DNA of 64,000 nt from Pseudomonas triticicola (lineage in GTDB: Bacteria; Pseudomonadota; Gammaproteobacteria; Pseudomonadales; Pseudomonadaceae): NCBI RefSeq assembly GCF_019145375.1, contig NZ_JAHSTX010000001.1, positions 2,517,001 to 2,581,000 of the forward strand. The letters are read 5' to 3'. Made by a program: the position numbers and the translations under genes. Positions 45,357 to 54,674 of the stretch are shown in pieces. The notes under the pieces are model-generated. The model ran no database searches. It saw nothing but the letters and a program-made list of their open reading frames with translations, and had not been told where the DNA came from. Numbering within the stretch: position 1 is the first letter of the stretch; every line of letters begins with the position of its first letter.

Positions 45357-47810
45357 ATGAAAAAACTCAAACTGGTGATGATCGGCAATGGCATGGCCGG
45401 GGTGCGTACCCTGGAAGAACTGCTCAAGCTGAGCGACGAGCTCTACGACATCACCGTCTTCGGCGCCGAACCGCACACCAACTACAACCGCATCCTGCTG
45501 TCGCCGGTGCTGGCCGGCGAGCAGACGTTCGAAGAGATCGTCCTCAACGACCTCGACTGGTACCTGGAAAACAACATCAAATTGCTGCTCAACCGCAAAG
45601 TGGTGGAGATCGACCGGGTCAAACGCCGAGTGATTGCCGAGGACGGCACCGAAGCCGAGTACGATCGCCTGCTGATCGCCACCGGCTCGACCCCGTTCAT
45701 CCTGCCAATCCCCGGCAACACTTTGCAGGGCGTGATCGGTTACCGCGACATCGCCGACACCCAGGCCATGATCGACACCGCCAGGACCCACAAGCACGCC
45801 GTGGTCATCGGCGGCGGCCTGCTCGGCCTCGAAGCGGCCAACGGCCTGATGCTGCGCGGCATGCACGTCACCGTGGTGCACCTCGGCGAATGGCTGCTGG
45901 AGCGGCAACTGGACAAGACCAGCGGCCAGCTTCTCCAATCGGCGCTGGAATCCCGTGGCCTGCATTTTCGCCTGTGCGAACAGACCCAAGCCTTGCACGA
46001 CGCCGGCAATGGCCGGGTCGGGTCGGTGCAGTTCAAGAACGGCGACATCATTCCTGCCGATCTGGTGGTGATGGCCGCCGGCATTCGCCCCAACACCGAA
46101 CTGGCAGAAAAGGCCGGCATTCCGTGCAATCGCGGGATTCTGGTCAACGACACCCTGCAAACCTACGACCCGCGCATCTACGCAATCGGCGAATGCGCCA
46201 GCCATCGCGGCATCGCCTACGGTCTGGTTGCGCCGCTGTTCGAACAAGCCAAGGTCTGCGCCAATCACCTCGCGCAACTGGGTTTCGCTCGCTATCAGGG
46301 CTCGGTGACTTCGACCAAATTGAAAGTCACCGGCATCGACCTGTTCTCCGCTGGCGACTTCATGGGCGGCGAAGGTACCGAGACCATCACCCTCTCCGAC
46401 CCGATCGGCGGCGTGTACAAAAAACTGGTGATCAAGGATGACGTGCTGGTCGGCGCCTGTCTGTATGGCGATACGGCAGATGGTGGTTGGTATTTCCGGC
46501 AGATTCGTGAGAATCACGCCATCGGCGAGATCCGCGATCACCTCATGTTCGGCGAAAACGCTTTAGGCGACGTAGGACATCAGGGCCAGGACAAAGCCAT
46601 GGTCATGGCCGACAGCGCCGAAGTCTGCGGCTGCAACGGTGTGTGCAAGGGCACCATCGTCAAGGCGATTCAGGAACACGGCCTGTTCAGCGTCGATGAA
46701 GTCAAGAAACACACCAAGGCTGCCAGCTCCTGCGGTTCCTGCGCCGGCCTTGTTGAACAGATCCTGATCAATACGGTGGGTGGCGCGGCCGACGTCAAAC
46801 CGAAAAGCGAAAAAGCCATCTGCGGTTGCAGCGACCTCAACCACGGGCAGATTCGTCAGGCGATCCGTGAGGAACACCTGCTGACCATCGCCGAGACGAT
46901 GAGTTACCTGAACTGGCGCACACCCAATGGCTGCGCGACCTGTCGCCCGGCGCTCAACTACTACCTGATTTCCACCTGGCCGGGCGAGGCCAAGGATGAT
47001 CCGCAATCGCGTCTGATCAACGAACGCGCCCACGCCAACATCCAGAAGGACGGCACCTATTCGGTGGTGCCGCGCATGTGGGGCGGCGTGACCAACCCAT
47101 CGGAACTGCGGCGGATCGCCGATGTGGCCGACAAGTACAACGTGCCGATGGTCAAGGTCACCGGCGGTCAGCGCATCGACTTGCTGGGGATCAAGAAACA
47201 GGATCTGCCCGGCGTCTGGAAAGACCTCGACATGCCGTCCGGCCACGCCTACGGCAAATCCATCCGCACCGTGAAAACCTGCGTCGGCAGCGAGTTCTGC
47301 CGCTTCGGCACGCAGAACTCGACGCAACTGGGCATCGAACTCGAGCACGACCTGTTCAACATGTGGTCGCCGCACAAAGTGAAGCTGGCCGTGTCCGGTT
47401 GCCCCCGCAACTGCTCGGAAGCGGGCATCAAGGACGTAGGAATTATCGGCGTCGACTCCGGCTGGGAGATGTACATCGGTGGCAATGGCGGGATCAAGAC
47501 CGAAGTCGCCGAGTTCTTCGTCAAGCTCAAGACTGCCGAAGAAGTCCGTGAATACAACGGCGCGTTTCTGCAGCTCTACCGCGAAGAAGCCTTCTACCTC
47601 GAGCGCACCGTGCATTACCTGCAACGGGTCGGCATGGAGCACATCAAGAAGAACGTGCTCGAAGACGCCGAGCGGCGCAAGGCCCTGAATGAGCGCCTGC
47701 AATTCTCCCTGTCGTTCGAACAGGACCCATGGAAAGAGCGCCTGGCGCAGCCGCAACTGAAGAAAGAATTCGACGTGATCCCCGTGAAAAACCTGGAGGT
47801 GCCCGCATGA
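45357..47810 (+). CDS. nirB: Assimilatory nitrite reductase, large subunit
   Basis: An 817-residue cytoplasmic enzyme that reduces nitrite to ammonium with NAD(P)H. An FAD/NAD module comes first (MIGNGMAGVRTLEELL, then VVIGGGLLGLEAANGLMLRG). Two BFD-type [2Fe-2S] modules follow (CGCNGVC ... CGSC near 424-463; CGCSDLN ... CATC near 495-545). The sulfite/nitrite reductase domain ends with CVGSEFCRFG and CPRNC, which bind the 4Fe-4S/siroheme pair. I chose the ATG at 45357 with GGAG upstream; earlier codons lie in the leader. Its stop overlaps the nirD ATG by 4 nt. Confidence 0.96.
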   Translation: MKKLKLVMIGNGMAGVRTLEELLKLSDELYDITVFGAEPHTNYNRILLSPVLAGEQTFEEIVLNDLDWYLENNIKLLLNRKVVEIDRVKRRVIAEDGTEAEYDRLLIATGSTPFILPIPGNTLQGVIGYRDIADTQAMIDTARTHKHAVVIGGGLLGLEAANGLMLRGMHVTVVHLGEWLLERQLDKTSGQLLQSALESRGLHFRLCEQTQALHDAGNGRVGSVQFKNGDIIPADLVVMAAGIRPNTELAEKAGIPCNRGILVNDTLQTYDPRIYAIGECASHRGIAYGLVAPLFEQAKVCANHLAQLGFARYQGSVTSTKLKVTGIDLFSAGDFMGGEGTETITLSDPIGGVYKKLVIKDDVLVGACLYGDTADGGWYFRQIRENHAIGEIRDHLMFGENALGDVGHQGQDKAMVMADSAEVCGCNGVCKGTIVKAIQEHGLFSVDEVKKHTKAASSCGSCAGLVEQILINTVGGAADVKPKSEKAICGCSDLNHGQIRQAIREEHLLTIAETMSYLNWRTPNGCATCRPALNYYLISTWPGEAKDDPQSRLINERAHANIQKDGTYSVVPRMWGGVTNPSELRRIADVADKYNVPMVKVTGGQRIDLLGIKKQDLPGVWKDLDMPSGHAYGKSIRTVKTCVGSEFCRFGTQNSTQLGIELEHDLFNMWSPHKVKLAVSGCPRNCSEAGIKDVGIIGVDSGWEMYIGGNGGIKTEVAEFFVKLKTAEEVREYNGAFLQLYREEAFYLERTVHYLQRVGMEHIKKNVLEDAERRKALNERLQFSLSFEQDPWKERLAQPQLKKEFDVIPVKNLEVPA

Positions 47811-48124
47811 ACTGGCTCGATATCTGTGCGCTGGAAGAGATCAACGCCCTCGGTTCGCGGATCATTGCCGGGCCGAAAGGTGACATCGCGATTTTTCGTA
47901 CAAGCGACGACGAGGTTTTCGCCCTCGATGACCGCTGCCCGCACAAGGGCGGCCCGCTGTCGCAGGGCCTGATCTATGGCAAGCGCGTGGCCTGCCCGCT
48001 GCACAACTGGCAGATCGACCTGGAAACCGGCGAAGCCCAGGCGCCGGACATCGGCTGTGCGCACCATCATCCGGCGCGGGTCGAGAATGGCCGGGTGCAA
48101 CTGGCCCTGCGGGACGCCATCTGA
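47807..48124 (+). CDS. nirD: Nitrite reductase small subunit (Rieske-type)
   Basis: A 105-residue Rieske-fold subunit. The ligand set CPHKG and CPLHNW (about 44-66) is present, although NirD homologues do not always bind a cluster. It partners NirB in nitrite reduction. The ATG overlaps the nirB stop (ATGA) and the stop overlaps the next start (TGATG), so nirB-nirD-nasC are translationally coupled. Confidence 0.95.
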   Translation: MNWLDICALEEINALGSRIIAGPKGDIAIFRTSDDEVFALDDRCPHKGGPLSQGLIYGKRVACPLHNWQIDLETGEAQAPDIGCAHHHPARVENGRVQLALRDAI

Positions 48125-50835
48125 TGAACCGCCAGACGACCGCCTCGACCTGCTGTTACTGCGGGGTCGGCTGCGGCGTACTGATCGAGCATGACGGCGA
48201 GCGCATCCTCGGCGTCAGCGGCGATCCGGCGCACCCGGCCAACTTCGGCAAACTGTGCAGCAAAGGCTCGACGCTGCACCTGACCGGCGACCTCGCCGCC
48301 CGCGCCTTGTACCCGGAACTGCGCCTGGGCAAAGGCCTGGCGCGCAGCCGTACTGACTGGGATACCGCCCTCGACCACGCGACCAACGTGTTCGCCGAAA
48401 CTATCGCCGAGCACGGCCCGGACAGCGTGGCGTTCTACATCTCCGGGCAGTTGCTCACCGAGGACTACTACGCCTTCAACAAACTGGCGCGGGCGCTGGT
48501 GGGCACCAACAACATCGACAGCAATTCGCGGCTGTGCATGTCTTCGGCGGTGGTCGGCTACAAACGCAGCCTCGGCGCCGACGCGCCGCCGTGCAGTTAC
48601 GAGGATCTGGAGCTGAGCGACTGCGTGATGATCGTCGGCAGTAACATGGCCTACGCCCATCCGGTACTTTTCCGTCGGCTGGAGGAAGCCAAATCCCGTC
48701 GCCCGCAGATGAAAGTCATCGTGATCGACCCGCGTCGCACCGACACTTGCGATTTGGCTGACCTGCATCTGGCGATTCTTCCGGGCACCGATGTCGCGTT
48801 GTTCCATGGGATTTTGCATCTGCTGTTGTGGGAAGACTGGATCGATCGCGATTTCATCAAGGCGCACACCGAAGGCCTCGCCGAACTCAAGACGCTGGTC
48901 CGCGATTACACCCCGCAAATGGTTTCGCAGCTGTGCGGCATCAGCATCGAGCAACTGCAGCAATGCGCAGAATGGGTCGGCACTGCGCCGAGCTTCCTGT
49001 CGCTGTGGTGCATGGGCCTGAATCAGTCCAGCGCCGGCAGCGCAAAGAACAGCGCGCTGATCAATCTGCACCTGGCCACCGGGCAAATCGGCCGGCCCGG
49101 TGCAGGACCTTTCTCCCTCACCGGTCAGCCAAATGCCATGGGCGGGCGGGAAACCGGCAGTCTGTCCAATCTGCTGCCCGGTCACCGCGATGCCGCCAAC
49201 CCGGAGCATCGCGCCGAGGTGGCGGCGTATTGGGGCGTGGAGAGCTTGCCCGAGGCGCCGGGCCTGAGCGCCATCGAGCTGTTCGAGAACTTGCGCAGCG
49301 GCAAAATCAAAGCGCTGTGGATTGCCTGTACCAACCCGGCGCAATCGATGCCCGATCAGAGCGCAGTCCGCGCAGCGCTTGAGGCCTGCCCGTTTGTGGT
49401 GTTGCAGGAAGCCTTTCGCACCACCGAAACCGCTGCGTTTGCCGATCTGCTATTGCCGGCCGCCAGTTGGGGCGAGAAGGAAGGTTCGGTGACCAACTCC
49501 GAGCGGCGCATTTCCCACGTGCGCAAAGCGGTTGTCGCACCGGGCGAAGCGCGACCGGACTGGGCCATCACGGTGGATTTCGCACAGCGTCTGGAGAAAC
49601 GTCTGCGCCCCAAGCAGCCAAGCCTGTTCGCTTTCGATCAACCTTCGCAGTTGTTTGATGAATTCAAAGCGCTGACCCGTGGGCGAGACCTGGATCTGTC
49701 CGGGATCAGTCATGCCTTGATCGACGAGATCGGTCCGCAGCAATGGCCCTTCCCTGCCGGCGCCCGCCAAGGCACGCCACGCTTGTACGGCGACGGCATT
49801 TTTCCTACAGCCAATGGTCGCGCGCGGTTCATTGCCGATCCGTACCGCGCCGCCAAGGAACAACGCGACGCGCGCTTCCCGCTGACTTTGATCACCGGTC
49901 GCCTGCGTGACCAGTGGCACGGCATGAGCCGCACCGGCACCGCCGCGCAATTGTTCGGCCACGTCAGCGAAGCCGTGCTGAGCCTGCACCCTGACGAAAT
50001 GCGTCGGCACCGCTTGCAGCCCGGCGATCTGGTCAATCTGAAAAGCCGCCGTGGCGCGGTGATTGTTGCGGTCGGCAACGACGACAGCGTGCGTCCGGGC
50101 CAGGCGTTTCTGCCGATGCACTGGGGCGATCGCTATCTCAAGGGCGGCGTCAACACGCTGACCTTGCCGGCGTTTGATCCGCTGTCCAAACAACCGGAGC
50201 TCAAGCACAGCGGCGTGCGTCTGGAGGCAGTCAATCTGCCGTGGCAACTGTTCGCCTTGATTGAGGGTGATGTTCAACGGCATTTCGAGACGCTACGACC
50301 GCTGTGCGAGGCGTTTTCCTACGTGAGCCTCAGCCTTGTCGGTCGTGAGCGGCCAGCGTTGCTGATACGCGCTGCACACGGCAAGGCGCCGGATCCACAG
50401 TTGCTGGGTGAGATCGACCAGTGCTTGTCACTGCTGGATGGCCCGGTTCTGGCCTATGACGATCCGCGTCGCGCCATTGGCAAGCGAGTGCGCATCGAAA
50501 ACGGCCGTATCACTGCGATTCGCCTGGCCGGCGAAACCCTTGCGCAACACTGGTTGCAGAGCCTGTGGCTGGAGGGCCGCGCCGACCAACAACTGCGGCG
50601 CTGGCTGCTCGCACCGATGAGCGCGCCACCGGGCGCTGTCGGCGCCATTGCGAGCGACAAGACCTTGTGCAATTGCGAAAACGTCAGTCTCAACACGGTC
50701 TGCGCCGGCATTCGCCAAGGCCTGGATCTGCAAGGCCTGAAAAAAACTCTCCGATGCGGTACGCAATGCGGTTCCTGCGTGCCGGAAATCAAGCGTCTGC
50801 TGGCTGCCGAAGCGCGGCCGGTCGCGGTCATTTAA
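48124..50835 (+). CDS. nasC: Assimilatory nitrate reductase catalytic subunit
   Basis: A 903-residue molybdopterin enzyme reducing nitrate to nitrite in the cytoplasm. The N-terminal 4Fe-4S site is CCYCGVGCG (C10 or C11, C13, C17) plus a cysteine in GKLCSKGS. The Mo-coordinating cysteine is likely in NSRLCMSSAVVGYK (near 140). A dinucleotide-binding C-terminal domain (RLRDQWHGMSRTG) follows. The last ~60 residues form a BFD-like [2Fe-2S] domain (CNCENVSLNTVCAGI ... CGTQCGSCVPEIKRLL), a common electron entry site in single-chain Nas enzymes. It overlaps nirD and precedes cobA by 13 nt. Symbol usage varies (nasA, nasC, nasB). Confidence 0.94.
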   Translation: MNRQTTASTCCYCGVGCGVLIEHDGERILGVSGDPAHPANFGKLCSKGSTLHLTGDLAARALYPELRLGKGLARSRTDWDTALDHATNVFAETIAEHGPDSVAFYISGQLLTEDYYAFNKLARALVGTNNIDSNSRLCMSSAVVGYKRSLGADAPPCSYEDLELSDCVMIVGSNMAYAHPVLFRRLEEAKSRRPQMKVIVIDPRRTDTCDLADLHLAILPGTDVALFHGILHLLLWEDWIDRDFIKAHTEGLAELKTLVRDYTPQMVSQLCGISIEQLQQCAEWVGTAPSFLSLWCMGLNQSSAGSAKNSALINLHLATGQIGRPGAGPFSLTGQPNAMGGRETGSLSNLLPGHRDAANPEHRAEVAAYWGVESLPEAPGLSAIELFENLRSGKIKALWIACTNPAQSMPDQSAVRAALEACPFVVLQEAFRTTETAAFADLLLPAASWGEKEGSVTNSERRISHVRKAVVAPGEARPDWAITVDFAQRLEKRLRPKQPSLFAFDQPSQLFDEFKALTRGRDLDLSGISHALIDEIGPQQWPFPAGARQGTPRLYGDGIFPTANGRARFIADPYRAAKEQRDARFPLTLITGRLRDQWHGMSRTGTAAQLFGHVSEAVLSLHPDEMRRHRLQPGDLVNLKSRRGAVIVAVGNDDSVRPGQAFLPMHWGDRYLKGGVNTLTLPAFDPLSKQPELKHSGVRLEAVNLPWQLFALIEGDVQRHFETLRPLCEAFSYVSLSLVGRERPALLIRAAHGKAPDPQLLGEIDQCLSLLDGPVLAYDDPRRAIGKRVRIENGRITAIRLAGETLAQHWLQSLWLEGRADQQLRRWLLAPMSAPPGAVGAIASDKTLCNCENVSLNTVCAGIRQGLDLQGLKKTLRCGTQCGSCVPEIKRLLAAEARPVAVI

Positions 50836-50848
50836 CGAGGACAACACC

Positions 50849-51610
50849 ATGAATGCGAAAGTCTGGCTGGTGGGCGCAGGCCCTGGCGATCCAGAGTTGC
50901 TGACGCTTAAAGCGGTGCGCGCATTGCGCGAGGCCGATGTGGTGATGATCGATGATCTGGTCAACGACGCCGTGCTGGAACACTGCCCGACTGCGCGGGT
51001 TATTCCCGTTGGCAAGCGCGGCGGCTGCCGCTCGACGCCGCAGGCATTCATTCATCGCCTGATGCTGCGTTATGCACGCCAGGGCAAATGCGTCGTGCGC
51101 CTCAAGGGCGGCGATCCGTGCATTTTCGGCCGAGGTGGCGAAGAAGCGCAGTGGTTGCGCGAGCGTGGCGTTGAAGTGGAACTGGTCAATGGCATCACCG
51201 CTGGGCTGGCCGGGGCGACCCAGTGCGATATTCCGCTGACGTTGCGGGGCGTGGCGCGCGGAGTAACGTTGGTGACTGCGCACACCCAGGATGACAGCCA
51301 GTTGAACTGGCAGGCGCTGGCGCAAGGCGGGACGACGCTGGTGATCTATATGGGGGTGGCCAAACTGGGCGAGATTCGTGATCAGCTGCTCGCCGGAGGG
51401 ATGGCGGCGGATACGCCGGTGGCGATGATCGAAAACGCCTCTTTGGCGCATCAGCGTGAATGTCGCAGTGATTTGACTGCGATGGCTGAGGATGCCTCGG
51501 CGTTTGAATTGAAAAGCCCGGCGATTCTGGTGATTGGTGCGGTGGCTGCTGTCGTGGAAGAGCAAAAGATCGCAGCCTTCGGCAGCTCCTACAGGACACA
51601 TATGATCTGA
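50849..51610 (+). CDS. cobA: Uroporphyrinogen-III C-methyltransferase
   Basis: A 253-residue SAM-dependent enzyme that makes precorrin-2, the siroheme precursor needed by NirB. Motifs: VGAGPGDPELLTLKAVRAL (8-26), VVRLKGGDPCIFGRGGEEAQ (about 82-101) and GITAGLAGATQCDIPLT. It is the last gene of the nirBD-nasC-cobA unit. The last ~14 residues, from KIAAFGSS to the stop, are encoded by a dispersed palindromic repeat, so the natural C-terminus has been replaced or extended. The catalytic domain is complete. Confidence 0.95.
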   Translation: MNAKVWLVGAGPGDPELLTLKAVRALREADVVMIDDLVNDAVLEHCPTARVIPVGKRGGCRSTPQAFIHRLMLRYARQGKCVVRLKGGDPCIFGRGGEEAQWLRERGVEVELVNGITAGLAGATQCDIPLTLRGVARGVTLVTAHTQDDSQLNWQALAQGGTTLVIYMGVAKLGEIRDQLLAGGMAADTPVAMIENASLAHQRECRSDLTAMAEDASAFELKSPAILVIGAVAAVVEEQKIAAFGSSYRTHMI

Positions 51611-51640
51611 ATGTAGGAGCTGCCGCAGGCTGCGATCTTT
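51563..51640. repeat. GATCGCAGCC-type dyad repeat overlapping the cobA 3' end
   Basis: AAAAGATCGCAGCC and GGCAGCTCCTACAGG at 51563-51595 are inverted at 51612-51640 (TGTAGGAGCTGCCGC, GGCTGCGATCTT). It covers the cobA stop codon and folds as a long hairpin that may also end the nir transcript. Confidence 0.87.
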
Positions 51641-51668
51641 CAAGATTCAAAGCCAAATCGCAGACAAA

Positions 51669-51696
51669 GAAAAGCCCGGCCTGAGCCGGGCTTTTC
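51669..51696. terminator. Bidirectional intrinsic terminator between oprF and cobA
   Basis: AAAAGCCCGGC-CTGA-GCCGGGCTTTT, an 11-bp perfect stem with a 4-nt loop, placed just after the oprF stop. Confidence 0.9.
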
Positions 51697-51712
51697 CATC
51701 AGCGGCAGCTAA

Positions 51713-52747
51713 TTACTTAGCTTGAGCTTCAACCTGCGCTTCTACGCGACGGTTTACAGCGCGGCCAGCGTCAGTTTTGTTGTCAGCAACTGGGCGGGAT
51801 TCGCCGTAGCCAACAGACTGAACGCGGGACGATTCAACACCGTACTGGTTGGTCAGAACTTGCTTAACGGCGTTTGCACGACGCTCGGACAGTTTCTGGT
51901 TGTAAGCGTCAGGACCGACGGAGTCAGTGTGACCTTCAACAGTAGTGGTGGTGGATGGGTACTGCTTCATGAAGTCAGCCAGGTTCTTGATGTCGCCGTA
52001 GCTGTTAGGCTTGACTACCGACTTGTCGAAGTCGAATTTCACGTCCAGCTCAACACGAACAACTTCAGCAACTGCTGGGCAGCCATCAGCGTCAACGGTT
52101 ACGTTGGCTGGGGTGTCCGGGCACTTGTCAACGTTGTCGCAAACGCCATCGTTGTCGCTGTCGGAGCAGACTTCAGCAGGTGCTGGAACTGGAGCAGCAG
52201 CTGGCTTGGAGCCGCCACCGAAGTTCACACCGATACCGACGCTAGGAGCCCACTCGGTGTCGCCCTGGTCGATGTTGTACTGAGCTTCAACGCCGGCACG
52301 GGCGTAGAAGTTCTCGGTGAAGTACAGCTTGGCACCGCCGCCAACGTTGGCGAAGGTGGAACGGTTACGACCGTTCGAACCGTTCTGGTCGATGCTCTGG
52401 TCAGAGAAACCGGCCGAAACGTATGGACGAATCATGTCGCCTGGGTTGTTGAAGTGGTACAGAGCGTCCAGAGCGGTGTTAGCGCCTTTGACGTTCTTGC
52501 CATCGTCGGCACGTACGTTGTGCACTTCGTCGTAGCCCAGACGCAGTTCAACGTCGTCGGTCAGGAAGTAACCGATCGAACCGCCGAACAGGTTGCCGTT
52601 GTTCTTGAAGTTACGAGCGCTGTCGAATTGTTCTTTCTTAGCGAAGCCTTCGATTTCAACTGCGCCTTGGCCTTGTGCCAGAGCGCCGAACGAAGTGGCG
52701 GCAATCAGAGAACCAATGGCCAAGCCCAAGGTGTTTTTCAGTTTCAT
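51713..52747 (-). CDS. oprF: Major outer membrane porin OprF
   Basis: A 344-residue outer-membrane protein. The signal peptide MKLKNTLGLAIGSLIAATSF ends near GALA. Residues about 25-180 form the N-terminal eight-strand barrel. A linker follows with a Pro/Ala stretch and a thrombospondin type 3-like SDNDGVCDNVDKCPDTP repeat (four cysteines overall). The C-terminal OmpA-like domain (KFDFDKSVVKPNSY, EGHTDSVGPDAYNQKLSERR) binds peptidoglycan. It is the structural porin of pseudomonads and an ECF sigma SigX target; sigX lies upstream on the same strand. Confidence 0.98.
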   Translation of the reverse strand: MKLKNTLGLAIGSLIAATSFGALAQGQGAVEIEGFAKKEQFDSARNFKNNGNLFGGSIGYFLTDDVELRLGYDEVHNVRADDGKNVKGANTALDALYHFNNPGDMIRPYVSAGFSDQSIDQNGSNGRNRSTFANVGGGAKLYFTENFYARAGVEAQYNIDQGDTEWAPSVGIGVNFGGGSKPAAAPVPAPAEVCSDSDNDGVCDNVDKCPDTPANVTVDADGCPAVAEVVRVELDVKFDFDKSVVKPNSYGDIKNLADFMKQYPSTTTTVEGHTDSVGPDAYNQKLSERRANAVKQVLTNQYGVESSRVQSVGYGESRPVADNKTDAGRAVNRRVEAQVEAQAK

Positions 52748-52854
52748 CCGTTAAATCCCCATCTGGTGATTGTGAAGCAGTCCCGCAAACCGGGGGACAA
52801 CTCGGCGGCAAGTCTATCAGAACTTGCCTACACGTAAGAGATATTTGCGCTGAA

Positions 52855-53445
52855 CTAAGTTTCAGCAATGCCTGCAAATTTCTCACGCAATTTATCTAGA
52901 GCGCGTTTGTAACGCATTTTTGTCGCACTCAAACCCATGTGCATGATGTCTGCGATCTCCTGAAACTCCAGCTCTGCGACAAATCGTAGCACCAGAATTT
53001 CGCGGTCAATCGGATTCACATACACCAGCCAGCGATCAAGCCCACCCTTCTCCTCCGGCTTCGGCGCCTTTTCTTCAGACGCTTCTTCAAGAGGGTCCAG
53101 ACTGAGAGCGTCCATCAAGCGACGCTTACGCCGTTCCTTCCGATACTGCGTGATGCATTCGTTGTAAGTGATGCTGTAAAGCCAGGTTTTGAACTTCGAT
53201 TTCCCCTCGAAGTTCTTCAGGCCGTACAGCACCTTCAGCATCACTTCCTGACAGACATCGTCTGCGTCGCGATCGTTCCCGAGATATCTCGCGCAGACGT
53301 TAAATAATGTTCGCTGGTAACGCCGCATCAACTCTTCGTAGGCGCGCGTTACGTGAAACAGCTCGGTATGCGAGCGCGCGACCAACTCCTCATCAGAGAG
53401 CTCGCGGGGGTCGTAGCGCGTGGATAGCGGTTGGGCTTTATTCAA
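52855..53445 (-). CDS. sigX: ECF sigma factor SigX
   Basis: A 196-residue ECF sigma factor. Region 2 (YEELMRRYQRTLFNVCARYL ... FKTWLYSITYNECITQYRKE, about 36-102) and region 4 (IDREILVLRFVAELEFQEIADIM, about 142-165) are intact, separated by an acidic linker. SigX controls envelope and fatty-acid genes and oprF in Pseudomonas. The start is a TTG at 53445, the family-consistent N-terminus, with a weak ribosome-binding site. No anti-sigma gene is adjacent; upstream on the same strand is the cmpX channel gene. Confidence 0.95.
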   Translation of the reverse strand: MNKAQPLSTRYDPRELSDEELVARSHTELFHVTRAYEELMRRYQRTLFNVCARYLGNDRDADDVCQEVMLKVLYGLKNFEGKSKFKTWLYSITYNECITQYRKERRKRRLMDALSLDPLEEASEEKAPKPEEKGGLDRWLVYVNPIDREILVLRFVAELEFQEIADIMHMGLSATKMRYKRALDKLREKFAGIAET

Positions 53446-53535
53446 AACAAGTCGTGCCGACAGTCAGGTCAATGTCCGCCACAACCAGCCTCGGCTGGCA
53501 TTTTGCGGCGGCATACATTAGCAGGGTTTGCCGGT

Positions 53536-54360
53536 TTAGCGGCTACTCACATGCTGTTCCAGCAGGATCCGATTGGAGAGAGAGACTAGCTCACCCTCAT
53601 CGGTCAGCAATGTGGTTTTAACCGTGCCGATCTCTTCGATCTGGCCTTCGACCTCGCCAACACGCACTTGTTGCCCAACCTCGTACAGCTCACGCACATA
53701 GATTCCCGCAAGAATCTGACCGGCAATTTCCCGGCTTCCCAAACCCATGGCCAGCGCAACTGCCAGACCAACGGTAATCAATACGATGACGATCACATGG
53801 TTCAGCAGGTCGGTCTTGACCTCGAGCTGGCTGATCGCCACCGAGATGCTGATGATGATCACCAGTCCCTGCGCGATTCGTCCCAACCCCGAAGCGTAGT
53901 CCAGGCCTACGCCTTCTGCTGCGCCGCGCACCAGCCCGTTGGCCAGTTGCGCCAGCAGGACACCGACCAGCAGCACCAGCGCGGCGCCGAATACTTTCGG
54001 CAGATACAACGCCAGCATGTCCAGCGTAGCTGAAACTCGCTCAAGGCCAAGGGATTCTGCCGCAGATACCAGAAAAATCAGCAGAACGAACCAGTAGACG
54101 ATTTTACCGATCAGCGTCGAGATCGGCACCTGCAGCCCGGCACGCGACATCAGCTTGGTCAGCCCGGTGCCGCCCATCAGGCGATCGAGGCCGAGTTTTG
54201 CGAGCAATTTGGAGAGCAAGGTGTCGAGCAGCTTGGCCACGACGAAACCCAACAGCAGCACAACCAGTGCGCCGAACAGATTCGGAATGAAGTTAGCGAC
54301 TTTGGTCCACAACGCAGTCATTGCAGTGACGAGGCTCTGAGTCCAGAGATCAAGTTCCAT
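53536..54360 (-). CDS. cmpX: Small mechanosensitive channel-like protein CmpX
   Basis: A 274-residue inner-membrane protein. Hydrophobic segments lie near 15-40 (ANFIPNLFGALVVLLLGFVV), 85-105, 125-150 and 165-205, followed by an MscS-like beta domain (GVYVRELYEVGQQVRVGEVE, IEEIGTVKTTLLTDEGELVS). It has been linked to membrane tension and SigX activity in Pseudomonas. I chose the ATG at 54360; the in-frame TTG two codons upstream is less likely. It follows cfrX by 2 nt. Confidence 0.93.
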   Translation of the reverse strand: MELDLWTQSLVTAMTALWTKVANFIPNLFGALVVLLLGFVVAKLLDTLLSKLLAKLGLDRLMGGTGLTKLMSRAGLQVPISTLIGKIVYWFVLLIFLVSAAESLGLERVSATLDMLALYLPKVFGAALVLLVGVLLAQLANGLVRGAAEGVGLDYASGLGRIAQGLVIIISISVAISQLEVKTDLLNHVIVIVLITVGLAVALAMGLGSREIAGQILAGIYVRELYEVGQQVRVGEVEGQIEEIGTVKTTLLTDEGELVSLSNRILLEQHVSSR

Positions 54361-54362
54361 AT

Positions 54363-54611
54363 TCAATCAGCCTTATCAGCAGTGCGAGCAGTGGTTTTAC
54401 GAAGACGGGAAACCGGCGAGACATGCGCCGAGCCATTGTTCAGGGCGATCATCAGCGCGGGCAGCCAGCGGCCCAGCAGGCTGAACAGATCACCGGCGCC
54501 GACCTGGCGGTTGGCGGTTTTGAGTACGCGGCCAAGGCACGCATCGTCGTCGCGGCTGGACGGCGAAGCGTTGAGCATGTCGCGCAAAGACTGTTCAAAC
54601 GGATCGTGCAT
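54363..54611 (-). CDS. cfrX: CfrX, small conserved protein
   Basis: An 82-residue protein of unknown biochemical role found with cmpX, sigX and oprF in pseudomonads. It begins MHDPFEQSLRDMLNASPSSR and has a moderately hydrophobic centre (LGRWLPALMIALNNG) that could touch the membrane. I chose the ATG at 54611 because GAGG lies 5 nt upstream; a GTG two codons earlier overlaps that site. Its stop lies 2 nt before the cmpX ATG, so the two are coupled. Confidence 0.85.
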   Translation of the reverse strand: MHDPFEQSLRDMLNASPSSRDDDACLGRVLKTANRQVGAGDLFSLLGRWLPALMIALNNGSAHVSPVSRLRKTTARTADKAD

Positions 54612-54674
54612 ACGCACCTCTCGTGATGTCTGTGAAAGACGCGGGCAGATTTACTCGGGTCACATGCGCCATGT

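Noticed and set aside
52807..52828. GGCAAGT/ACTTGCC hairpin between sigX and oprF as a terminator
   Set aside because: No T-run follows in either direction; it may be an mRNA or promoter-region structure only.
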